A stretch of 64,000 nt of DNA, taken from Saccharomycopsis fibuligera x Saccharomycopsis cf. fibuligera (taxonomy: Eukaryota > Ascomycota > Saccharomycetes > Ascoideales > Saccharomycopsidaceae). Numbering within the stretch: position 1 is the stretch's first letter; every line of letters begins with the position of its first letter. The stretch is taken from NCBI GenBank assembly GCA_001936135.1, contig CP012809.1, positions 4,823,501 to 4,887,500 on the forward strand, written 5' to 3'. Positions 29,514-39,784 of this stretch are shown here, piece after piece. The translations under genes and the position numbers were made by a program. Below the pieces are notes generated by a model that saw nothing but the letters and a program-made list of their open reading frames with translations, was not told the DNA's origin and ran no database searches.

Positions 29514-32413
29514 GAACGACGATGGCGGTTCCTCCTTCCGTTGGCGCTCGTTTTAGACAGCGAAAGATCTCGGTGAAGCAGACGCTTCAAATCCTTAGGC
29601 AACCAGAGGTGCCAGACCTCGAGAAAGAAGATCAACAGCGTGAACTTCAACATGTCGAGACCGGTGTTGAGAAGCACGAAGAGACCGAGGTCCACTTGCA
29701 ACGTATCATGAAGATGGCGGGCGCCACCGGCGGTGCACCGACTTCCGCTCCCGCCACCGCTCCCGCCGCCGCTCCCGCGCTGAAGAAAGACGCAGGCGCG
29801 GTCTCCAAACCTCACCATCAAGATCAAGATCAAGATGGAGATCAAGGTCAAAAGCAGCAGGAGCAGCAGCAACAGCAGCAGCAGCAACAACAACAACGGG
29901 AACAGGAACAAGAAAATAAATTTTTCATTCCAACGCCCGATGCTTCTAAGCTATGGAAAGACGCAAAGAAGTATTACACAGGTACTTACAACCTTTCAAA
30001 TTCCTATTTAAAAACATCTGCGACAGTTGAGGACACCGTCGGAGTGCCCTACTGTATGGATGAAGAGGATGAGGAATGGCTCAACAAATTCAATTCGAAT
30101 GAAGATAACAACAATAATGATGATAATAAAAATAATGAGAGTCTGGTGCTGCAGCAGCAGCAGCAGGAGAATAGAGACAAAAAAAAACCTAACTCACTCC
30201 TGGAAGACGAATTTGAATTGTTAGTGGATACTTTTGAAAGAGTTATCAATGAAAAACAGCCTTTCATTACCATTGACCCCACTGAAATCCTTGGTTTTGA
30301 TCAGATAAAAGAATATGCATTGACCCCAGACAAGACCTCGCCGACAGCTGTCAAAGATAGTTTGAAAAAAGAGATGCATGTTGACAGCTTTGTTACGTTG
30401 TTAGACCCGGCCAATGCAGAAGAACAAGAAAAGAACATTAGACCGTTGGAAACCCTTTTGCAGGATTTTGGTAATGATGTGTATGTTTATTGGAAAAGAA
30501 GAAGAATAGAAAGACAAGGCCAGCCTTTGACACCTCAACTCAAATTTGAAGACCCATCTGATAGAAATAATGACGATGATCCGTTTGTGTGTTTTAGAAG
30601 AAGAGAATTTAGACAACAAAGAAAAACGAGAAAAACTGATATGCAGAGTGCAGAAAAATTGAGGAGATTACATATTGAGCTCAAAAGTGTCAAGTTGTTG
30701 GTTTCTTTAGTTGCTCAAAGAGAACTCAAGAGACAAGAGTCCATTAAGCTTGAACGTGAAGTGTTTGAAGATAGATGTCACTTTAAAAGTTTGAAACGTG
30801 AGTTGGGCATTAAAGGCGATGAAGAAGATTTGGTTCAACACAAAAAGAAGAAAATAATCCCACCACCACCTCCTCCTGTGGTTCCTCAAACATCACGTAA
30901 AGAAGAAGTGGTGAAGACTAAAGAAGAAAAATCTAAGAAGGAGAAAATTCCAAAGGCTCAAAAAGCAGCAGTGTCACAGGAAGAACTTAAAAATGTCAAG
31001 AAGCAAATGGCTACTAGTCACATTACCGCTCAGCCATATGTCAAATTGCCAGCATCTAAGATCCCAGATATGGAATTAGAAAGCGTTTCTCAGGTTTTAA
31101 TGAATAAGAACCATGCTATTGAAAGAGCTGTCAATGAGAAGCTCAGACAAAGAATGTTGAATGAAAACAATGCTGATTGGATCAACTTGACTGATGATTC
31201 CATGAACCCTTTTTTCACTCTTTCCAATGCCCATGCCGATATCAAAGAATACAGCCATTTACCATACAGTTCTATTGTTTCTAGTTTGTTTGAAGTGCAA
31301 GCAAGTAATTTCTTGAATGCTGAGCTTCATGAACATTTGCGAAATGGTAGATATGCACCGAATTCCACCATTGCCTTTGATGGGAGTAACGGGGAGAAAA
31401 TCGATCAAGAGGAATTGCATAGCTTACTTGAAATTGTCACCAAAAACATACAAGACAACAATAACAATATGGAACCAGCTAATACTTTGATCAACCCGAC
31501 AATGTCAGCAGCAACAACAACAACCACAAAAGGGGTTACTAATAACAAATATAATGCTTTCCAGCCAGAATTTTACAGTCCTTATGAGAAGGAAGGCCAA
31601 CCTAATGTGTCGGAGCCAATTTTTAGATTGAGAAAAAGAGCTGCTAGAGGTGGTAGAATAATGATTGATAGAAGAGGTTTAATTAGGAAATCTGATTTCA
31701 AATTGAGTGATTTCGTTGATTTCAATGGTGATGGTACTGCATCTGCTAATGATGAAGATGAAGATGAAAGTATGGCGGATGTTGGTGGCATTTATGATAA
31801 CAATGAAAATACCAATGACCTTAGTGACCGTGAACTCTTGAGTAAACGAGTTGCAAAGGAGAAAGGTATTGATGTTTACAATTCTCAAATTGACAAGTAT
31901 ATCAGACACGATAGCCGGTGGAAGTATGATAACGATTTTCCAGAATCAATGGAGGCCAAATATGATCCATTTGGTTCTGATCCGCTGAAACTTAACTGTA
32001 TCTCTAACGATACACAATCCATTAGATTTGGCAGTATGTTGCTTTCAAAAGCTTATGAATCTTATAGAGAAGCTCAAATCCAAAGACAGCAAATGATTAT
32101 TCAAAACAAAAGACGGATGCATTACTTGCAACAGCAAAGAATACAGCAAATTACACAAGCCAAACAAGCAGCTTTACAGCAGCGGCAATTACAGCAACAA
32201 CAAAAACAACATCAACTACAGCAACAACAGTCACAGAAAGCTCAACAAAAACTCCAACAGTCACAGCTGCAGAAACAACACTCTCAACCGCCATCTTCAC
32301 AGCATTCACAACAGCTACAAAAACCACAATCACAGCCCCAATCACCACCCCAACAGCAGCAGCAATCACAAAAACAACAAACACAACCACAACAACAGCA
32401 AACCGTTGGTTGA
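29510..32413 (+). CDS. EPL1: Enhancer of polycomb Epl1, NuA4 subunit
   Basis: 967 residues (832 in S. cerevisiae). Epl1 anchors the Esa1-Yng2-Eaf6 piccolo module in the NuA4 histone H4/H2A acetyltransferase in the nucleus. The EPcA domain is clear: FRQRKISVKQTLQILR, ETGVEKHEETEVHLQRI, FFIPTPDASKLW, SATVEDTVGVPYCMDEED, EDEFELLVDTFERVINEKQPF, and PFVCFRRREFRQQRKTRKTD. An Ala/Pro/Gln-rich insert of about 67 residues (70-137, coded by GC-rich DNA then CAG/CAA repeats) splits EPcA between the LQRI and PTPDAS blocks, where S. cerevisiae has about ten residues. Later parts include a proline run (near 450), the conserved RRGGRIMIDRRGL block (near 715), and a Gln-rich tail (885-967). CTG at 30200-30202 (residue 231) aligns with Thr in yeast and is probably Ser. 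The second Met (codon 5) is an alternative start. Confidence 0.93.
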   Translation: MRTTMAVPPSVGARFRQRKISVKQTLQILRQPEVPDLEKEDQQRELQHVETGVEKHEETEVHLQRIMKMAGATGGAPTSAPATAPAAAPALKKDAGAVSKPHHQDQDQDGDQGQKQQEQQQQQQQQQQQREQEQENKFFIPTPDASKLWKDAKKYYTGTYNLSNSYLKTSATVEDTVGVPYCMDEEDEEWLNKFNSNEDNNNNDDNKNNESLVLQQQQQENRDKKKPNSLLEDEFELLVDTFERVINEKQPFITIDPTEILGFDQIKEYALTPDKTSPTAVKDSLKKEMHVDSFVTLLDPANAEEQEKNIRPLETLLQDFGNDVYVYWKRRRIERQGQPLTPQLKFEDPSDRNNDDDPFVCFRRREFRQQRKTRKTDMQSAEKLRRLHIELKSVKLLVSLVAQRELKRQESIKLEREVFEDRCHFKSLKRELGIKGDEEDLVQHKKKKIIPPPPPPVVPQTSRKEEVVKTKEEKSKKEKIPKAQKAAVSQEELKNVKKQMATSHITAQPYVKLPASKIPDMELESVSQVLMNKNHAIERAVNEKLRQRMLNENNADWINLTDDSMNPFFTLSNAHADIKEYSHLPYSSIVSSLFEVQASNFLNAELHEHLRNGRYAPNSTIAFDGSNGEKIDQEELHSLLEIVTKNIQDNNNNMEPANTLINPTMSAATTTTTKGVTNNKYNAFQPEFYSPYEKEGQPNVSEPIFRLRKRAARGGRIMIDRRGLIRKSDFKLSDFVDFNGDGTASANDEDEDESMADVGGIYDNNENTNDLSDRELLSKRVAKEKGIDVYNSQIDKYIRHDSRWKYDNDFPESMEAKYDPFGSDPLKLNCISNDTQSIRFGSMLLSKAYESYREAQIQRQQMIIQNKRRMHYLQQQRIQQITQAKQAALQQRQLQQQQKQHQLQQQQSQKAQQKLQQSQLQKQHSQPPSSQHSQQLQKPQSQPQSPPQQQQQSQKQQTQPQQQQTVG

Positions 32414-33650
32414 TTAGATATATTCACTTCATGATTTTCTGTGTATTAATATTTTTTGGCCCTTTTTTGAATGGCATTTATGCAGCAGAAGAGCCTTGTA
32501 CATTATAATGACTTTTTTTTTTTGAAATTACTAGTCTTTACTTCGCTTTTTCCTATATTCTTTTTTTTTTTTTTTTTTTATTTGATTTTCTGATTTTGTT
32601 TTGTTTTTATATTTTAGGTTCTATTATTTGTCTTCATTTTTTTTTCTCTTTTCTCCTCACTGACCCTTCTGGTTCACGACATTGTTCTTGTGTTTATTGA
32701 TTTTTAAAGTTTTGGTTCCCTCTTCAATGATGACGTTTTTTACCGTGTTTGAAGTTTTCGACACCTAATTTTGGTTTTCTGATATAGGTCTTCAAATCTC
32801 GTTTTTTGGTTTTGTGATTTCTTATTTTCTGCATTCTTGCTAGAGCACCTTTCAATCTTTTGCAACGAGCTATTAACGTTTCAGAACGCACCATGCGACC
32901 CTTACATCTTAAAACTTGATCCTAAGAAATAGATTACAAGTATCAGCGAAAAAAAAAAAAATGATGGATTAAGGATTTGCGGGAGACATAATACTCAATT
33001 GCAAGGGGCTCTTTAGGAAAGGTTTTGTGTAGAAAAAGCTAAACTTGAGCTTGGTAACTAAGAAAAGGGCCTCACCCAAAGCGCTACACATTTATAATTG
33101 ACCCAACAAGAGCTCTGATAAGAGCAAACTTCTTTAACTAATGAATGAGCTGAAATTTTTTTTTCTCTATGGAGTTTGGTAAAGGTGACTTCAGGTTGAA
33201 GTTGGTCACAATGTCTAGGTAATACCTTACGTGGTTCCTCCTTCCAAATGGAAGGCACGCATAACATAATTTTGCAGGAAGAGATTTGAGCCTTCTCTTA
33301 TTATATTTCCTCGCGGTTACACTACAAGATGACTGTAAAAGATAATAGTAACAAATGTGATAACAGTAACAATTATAAACAGTAGAAATAGATGGAAAGA
33401 ATAAGAGAATGGAAAATGAAGACAAAATAAAAAAAAAAAAAAAAAAATGGAAAAAAGTTGAAAAGTTGAAAACAAAGACAAAGACAAAGACAAAGAAAAG
33501 TGATGTAGTGAAACTTAAAAAAACAAAACAAATTGGTTGGTTAAAAAAAAAAAAAAGAATAATAAATGCCCGTCACTATCAAACAAAGAAAAGTACCAAG
33601 AAGAATATACACTAAACATTTCTCAGTTGCCGTACCTCTCTCTTTCTCTT

Positions 33651-33690
<40 letters not shown>

Positions 33691-33773
33691 TGTGTTATTT
33701 TTTAATTTTTTTTTTTCTTGTTTTAAATTAAACCTATTTTTTTCCTTGAAATGCAACATAGTTTAGGAATAAC
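32414..33773. other. 1.36-kb convergent region EPL1 / MNN9
   Basis: The first 500 bp are T-rich on the EPL1 sense strand, then there is a mixed segment (32850-33400), then an A-rich stretch (33420-33560), and a 36-nt poly(T) at 33653-33688. Short frames on either strand have no motif. No gene was recognised. Confidence 0.5.
33653..33688. repeat. Poly(T) tract, 36 nt
   Basis: Uninterrupted T run 85 bp past the MNN9 stop, immediately preceded by a (TC/TTTC) pyrimidine stretch. Confidence 0.9.
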
Positions 33774-35045
<1,272 letters not shown>

Positions 35046-35372
35046 TTATTTTTTGTTTGGTTTTTCGTTCTCTTCTTTTGACCACGCCGCTGCTTTTCAC
35101 TTCTCGCAGTCGATGGTAGAAAGCAACAAGGGCCGGGTTACTGCTCGTGAAGGAAATTCGCACTATAAATATAAATTTTTCGTCGCCGCCAGTTTATTTC
35201 CTTCTTCTTTCTTTTTCCTTTCCTGAGTTCGGTATCAATAGCAGATTAGCATCTTTGAGGAACTTTGAAGATGCCGGCTGATTTCTGGTCGCGGAATTAG
35301 TTTATTGTTCAATGGGTATGTGTTGCTTTTATTGTTGTTGTTAACTGCTGCTAAAACTGCTCAGTTGGTTTC

Positions 35373-35469
35373 CAATTCATTTTAATGATGAGAGATTATT
35401 TTTTTATACAGTTATCCCTGTCTTAACAATTATGTCGAGAACCTTGTATATCTGATTTTGAATGAATTG
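35373..35469 (+). ncRNA. Candidate box C/D snoRNA
   Basis: A perfect 9-bp terminal stem, CAATTCATT at 35373-35381 with AATGAATTG at 35461-35469, encloses a C box ATGATGA (35385-35391) and a D box CTGA (35452-35455), each three to five nt from the stem. This is the layout of a C/D guide RNA of about 97 nt. Internally, ATGTCGA (35432-35438) could be C' and CTGT (35418-35421) a weak D'. The ten bases before that D', ACAGTTATCC, complement GGATAACTGT, a string in the 5' domain of human 18S rRNA; whether this yeast's rRNA has the same string is unknown to me. Yeast C/D snoRNAs direct 2'-O-methylation by Nop1 in the nucleolus. Strand + is given by the box order. It lies in open intergenic space, fitting an independent gene. 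Confidence 0.42.
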
Positions 35470-35868
35470 TGCTGACAGTTTTGCTCCGCGGGTTGGCTAT
35501 AGTTTTAAAGAATTGCCATATTTACTATGGTGTCTTGCTTACTGGATTTTGTTACTAACAGTGATTCCTTAGTTACGTAATTTCTGTGTCGTCTCTGTAT
35601 ATACGCAACAGTAATTTTACATAGAATAATAAATTTAATATCCGGCTAATGTTTGTGTGTAGCTGCATCTTTGAATGCTAATCCCCAGTTTGTAGAATGA
35701 TTTTCCATAGTGCTTTCTCACTATTCTGTCTGTGTAGTGTTGGTTCCAGCAGATTGGACCATGCTTCTGGTGTATGTTGCGGAAAAAAAAAAGTTTATCA
35801 ACTCAAAGATGAGCTGTATATGAGACGGCTAGTATAGCGAGGACAGAAATCTTTGCGAATGCCACACC

Positions 35869-35870
<2 letters not shown>

Positions 35871-35906
<36 letters not shown>
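35871..35906. repeat. (CT)18 microsatellite
   Basis: Perfect dinucleotide repeat in the MNN9-SF3B6 intergenic region. Likely length-polymorphic. Confidence 0.95.
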
Positions 35907-35909
<3 letters not shown>

Positions 35910-36635
35910 ACAAAATGTTCCCGTTAGATTCATAGAATACAATCTATCCAATAGATAGCTGCGCATTCGTGTCCAGCGAGAGAAAATTTATTAATTTCTA
36001 GTTTGAAGGTACTATTTTATACTAAGATTACTGCTGGGCTTTCGAACTATATGTAGTGTAAGAGAAAAGGTATGTGTGCTCATCAAATATCACAGCTTAG
36101 GAGAAAATGCTTACGCAAAGTGAAATTTTTGTCGTTTGTTAAATACATTCTTTAGTGACGGCTAAAAACTTTTGAAAGTGTTCGAGTTGTACGAACGTTG
36201 GTCAAAATGGGAAAAGCTGTTTTAGTTTTGTCAAAAACCTTTTCAATTTCTTTCATTATAGATCTGTTTTTATGTTTAGCCGACTCGCCAACTATAAGGT
36301 AGTTATGACAAACGGTGCCTGTATTATGCTTCCATAATTTGAACCAGCTTTGTAAACATTCATAATTGTAAATATATAAACGTGTTTATTAGCCCCAATG
36401 AACACGGTTTCTGACATAAAATCTGGCGGCTCTTGTGAAAACCATGAGGACCCTATATTACTCCACCGAGTGAGAGCATAGTCAGTTCTTAAGCGCCTAT
36501 AAGCGTCTTGATGCAACGCTTTGGGACTAGGTCATCAATAAGCCATGGACTCTCTCTTATGCTGTAATTACCTAATGTGCTTTTCCTTTTATATGTAAAG
36601 TATTGACAGAATTTAATTTGAGCAACGTGTTGTTC

Positions 36636-36676
36636 TTTTTATTTTTATTTTTATTTTTATTTTTATTCTTATTTTT
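36636..36676. repeat. (TTTTTA)n repeat 3' of SF3B6
   Basis: About six hexamer units, one imperfect, ending 16 bp past the SF3B6 stop. On the SF3B6 sense strand it reads TAAAAA, so it probably lies in the 3' UTR. Confidence 0.85.
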
Positions 36677-36691
36677 GAAATAGCTTCAATC

Positions 36692-37009
36692 TTAGTCTTT
36701 GCTTTGCAACTCATTGAGTTTTTCCTTGGCAGCCTCTAATGATATGCTGTCCACCATATACAGTAACGCCACCAAATATCTCCCCTGGAAGTTGAAGCCA
36801 CTAAGATGTTCAATTGCCAACTTGGAAGCTTTCAAGTCGTCGTATACAACAAAGCAATTGCCCTTCAAATGACTTTCTGTGCCTCTGCGAATCTGTATCA
36901 CATTTCCGAATTTAGAGCAAAGAGAGTATATGTCGGTCGGATTTGCCTCAAATGGAAGGTTTTTGAGAAGAACTATTGGGAACTCTGTTCTTGGCTGGCG
37001 AGAAGACAT
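36692..37009 (-). CDS. SF3B6: SF3b subunit p14 / SF3B6, U2 snRNP branch-site protein
   Basis: A 105-residue single-RRM protein. RNP2 is IVLLKNL (about 12-18) and RNP1 is KGNCFVVY (about 49-56). The diagnostic SF3B6 block is LSGFNFQGRYLVALLY, matching human LSGFNVCNRYLVVLYY, and the sequence then runs into a short helix as in p14. In humans p14 sits on SF3B1 in the U2 snRNP next to the branch adenosine in the spliceosome. S. cerevisiae has lost this gene, so its presence separates this yeast from the S. cerevisiae lineage. The human Tyr22 that crosslinks to the branch adenosine aligns with Leu here. The C-terminus is about 20 residues shorter than human. It is divergent from CCT5. Confidence 0.88.
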   Translation of the reverse strand: MSSRQPRTEFPIVLLKNLPFEANPTDIYSLCSKFGNVIQIRRGTESHLKGNCFVVYDDLKASKLAIEHLSGFNFQGRYLVALLYMVDSISLEAAKEKLNELQSKD

Positions 37010-37665
37010 ATTTGCGAGCTTGGTGTCGATATGATATTAATGCTGATACTCTGTCTGGCACTGAAAGCAAAAGGTAAAAGCAAAAACCAAAATGATTATT
37101 CTGGGATCGTAGGTCTTGTGGTTAATGTTGAATGGCTGATGAACCATAAGCTTATACAAACAAAAGGAGTACACGCAAAAGAAACAGAGTAAATTCTAAT
37201 CAGGTGGAGGGCACATATAGTTCTTGTTTCTAAAGGGCTCTATGGAACTTCAAGAACTTACAAAGGTACTGTTATTATCAATACAAAAACAATACAGGTA
37301 AAGCTTTTTGTTTCTATCTTAGCAGAAACATGTGTTCAAGTTAATAGCAGCAATTCAAATCTCTTCTCTAGACTTCTCTCTGTGCTGCCCCGGAAGGATG
37401 AGTGTGATTACCATTTGAGTGTCTTCCGGCTACTTTGCTGAAACATCGTTTGCAAGATTCCCATTTACATGTCCGTATCATGCGTACAGCCGGGCAATGG
37501 CAGGAAAAACAGAAAAAAAAAATTCCAAATCAACGACTTTTCAAAACATAGAAAAAAATGCATCGAAAAATAGGGCACGTAGAAGACACTGTTGAAGGCG
37601 TTTTCTCTCAAAGGATTCTAATTGAGTAGATTATTTTGTTAAATCGAAGCATATATAGAACTATA
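37010..37665. promoter_or_regulatory. Divergent SF3B6 / CCT5 promoter
   Basis: Contains a symmetric element at 37390-37429: CCGGAAG and CTTCCGG arms around two GAGTGT copies (37400-37405, 37417-37422), about 240-275 bp before the CCT5 ATG. An open frame at 36806-37192 is the antisense of SF3B6 and is not real. Confidence 0.45.
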
Positions 37666-39378
37666 ATGGCACAATTTAATCCACAATCATTGGACATGGC
37701 CAATGCCATTGTTGCCCAGGATGAAATGGGTAACCCATTCATCATTGTCAGAGATCAAGGCAAAAAACAAAGAAGTCATGGTATTGAAGCCACGAAGTCC
37801 CACATCATTGCCGCTAGATCGGTGGCCTCTATTATCAAAACAAGTTTGGGCCCAAGAGGTCTTGATAAGATTCTTGTTTCTCCAGATGGCGAAATCACAA
37901 TTACCAACGATGGTGCTACGATTTTATCTCAAATGCAAATTGATAATCAGATTGCCAAGCTTTTGGTAGAATTGTCCAAGTCGCAAGATGATGAAGTTGG
38001 CGATGGTACCACTGGTGTTGTGGTGCTCGCCAGCGCTTTGCTAGATCAAGCATTGGAATTGATTGACAAAGGCATTCATCCAATTAAAGTAGCAAACGGT
38101 TTTGATGAGGCTTGTAAAGTCGCCATCGCTCATTTGGATGAGATCGCTGATGAAGTGAAAATACCAAAAACATATGTCAAGAATCAGCAAAGCTCGAGTG
38201 GTAACGGTTCTGCCTCAGTAGGCGACGTGGAAGATGGCGACGATTTGTTCAAAGCATCAAAGACTTCTTTGGGTTCAAAGATTGTTAGCAAATTTCACAA
38301 TCAATTTGCTCAAATGGCTGTTGATGCCGTTTTATCTGTTGCCGATTTAGAAAGAAAAGATGTTGATTTCGAATTGATCAAGGTTGAAGGTAAAGTTGGT
38401 GGCTCTTTGAACGATTCTAAATTGATTCATGGTGTTATAATCGATAAAGAATTCTCCCACCCACAGATGCCTAAGCAAGTTGAAGATGCTAAAATTGCTA
38501 TTCTTACATGTCCATTTGAACCGCCAAAACCAAAAACTAAACACAAGTTGGAGATTGATAATGTGGATGAATTCAAAGTTTTGCAGAAATATGAACAAGA
38601 CAAATTCAAAGAAATGATTGATTTCTTGAAGAAAGCAGGTGCTAACTTGGTGCTTTGTCAGTGGGGTTTCGATGATGAAGCCAACCATCTTTTGTTACAA
38701 AATGAAGTTCCTGCAGTGAGATGGGTTGGTGGCCCAGAAATTGAATTGATTGCTATTGCTACTAATGGTAGAATTGTTCCGAGATTCGAAGACTTGAGCG
38801 AAGCTAAATTAGGTCATGCCGGCTTAGTGAAAGAGATTGAGTTTGGTACTACCAAAGACAAAATGCTTGTCATCGAAAAGTGTAGCAACGTCAAGGCTGC
38901 TACCGTCTTTGTCAGAGGCTCTAACAAGATGATTGTTGATGAGTCTATAAGAGCCATCCATGATTCTATATGTGTCGTGAGAAACTTGATCAAAGATAAC
39001 CGTGTGATTTACGGTGGTGGTGCTGCTGAATTATCCATGTCTATTGCTGTTCAAGATGAAAGTGATAAAAGAAAGGGTATTGACCAATATGCATTTAAAG
39101 CTTTTGCTGATGCATTGGACTCTGTGCCAATGACTTTGGCAGAAAACTCTGGTTTGAACAGTATTGAAACATTAACAGAGTTGAAGGCTAGACATGTCAA
39201 AGAGAAAAACAGTCATTTGGGTGTTGACTGTTTGGGTAAAGGCAGCAACGATATGAAGGAATTGTTTGTTATTGATCCGTTAATCAGTAAGAAACAACAA
39301 GTGTTGTTGGCTACCCAATTGAGTAGAATGATTTTGAAAATCAACGATGTGATAATTAGTGGAAATGATGCATACTAG
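37666..39378 (+). CDS. CCT5: Chaperonin TRiC/CCT subunit epsilon
   Basis: 570 residues (562 in S. cerevisiae). One of eight paralogous subunits of the cytosolic ATP-driven chaperonin that folds actin and tubulin. Start [21 protein letters not shown]; a ten-codon extension upstream opens on TTG. Family motifs include [12 protein letters not shown], the ATP-site [26 protein letters not shown], the epsilon-type [16 protein letters not shown], and GGGAAE near residue 460. Compared with S. cerevisiae Cct5 the match is close throughout, except for a Ser/Gly/Asp-rich insertion of about 15 residues after [10 protein letters not shown] (near 175) in the intermediate domain. No in-frame CTG was noticed, as expected of a well-expressed gene if CUG is ambiguous or reassigned. 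CLP1 follows on the same strand after 406 bp. Confidence 0.97.
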   Translation: MAQFNPQSLDMANAIVAQDEMGNPFIIVRDQGKKQRSHGIEATKSHIIAARSVASIIKTSLGPRGLDKILVSPDGEITITNDGATILSQMQIDNQIAKLLVELSKSQDDEVGDGTTGVVVLASALLDQALELIDKGIHPIKVANGFDEACKVAIAHLDEIADEVKIPKTYVKNQQSSSGNGSASVGDVEDGDDLFKASKTSLGSKIVSKFHNQFAQMAVDAVLSVADLERKDVDFELIKVEGKVGGSLNDSKLIHGVIIDKEFSHPQMPKQVEDAKIAILTCPFEPPKPKTKHKLEIDNVDEFKVLQKYEQDKFKEMIDFLKKAGANLVLCQWGFDDEANHLLLQNEVPAVRWVGGPEIELIAIATNGRIVPRFEDLSEAKLGHAGLVKEIEFGTTKDKMLVIEKCSNVKAATVFVRGSNKMIVDESIRAIHDSICVVRNLIKDNRVIYGGGAAELSMSIAVQDESDKRKGIDQYAFKAFADALDSVPMTLAENSGLNSIETLTELKARHVKEKNSHLGVDCLGKGSNDMKELFVIDPLISKKQQVLLATQLSRMILKINDVIISGNDAY

Positions 39379-39784
39379 TTTCTATCGATAGTTTAGTTCT
39401 TACTTTTTCTTTCTTTTGTTCTTACTGATATAATAAATCTGCTTTAGTTTCTGTTAATCAAAGGTAGAGAATTGGTGCTGTAGTAGAGGATGAAGTATAT
39501 GTTACAAACTAAGAGATGGTTCAAATTTATATTAGTTGGTTACAGATCACATGATGTGCCCATTTATTTTTTTTTTTTTTTTTTTATTCCGAAATTTTGA
39601 TGTTCTGCATCACTGTTTATTACCTTCATTCTAAGCGGTATGTAATACTTTGCGAGAGTACTGAACTAAAAATACAGAATTGTTGTGCTATAGAGCCAAA
39701 TATTCCGACATTCTAATTTTAATATAAATCACGCTTTGAATTGACTACTGCCTTATAGAAAAAGCTAATATAAAAACTATTAGA
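39379..39784. promoter_or_regulatory. CCT5 3' flank and CLP1 promoter
   Basis: A 19-nt poly(T) at 39567-39585 and ATCACATGATG just before it (39547-39557). No gene was seen. Confidence 0.4.

Noticed and set aside
29492-29911. 139-codon minus-strand frame with Leu run
   Set aside because: Antisense of the Gln-rich start of EPL1.
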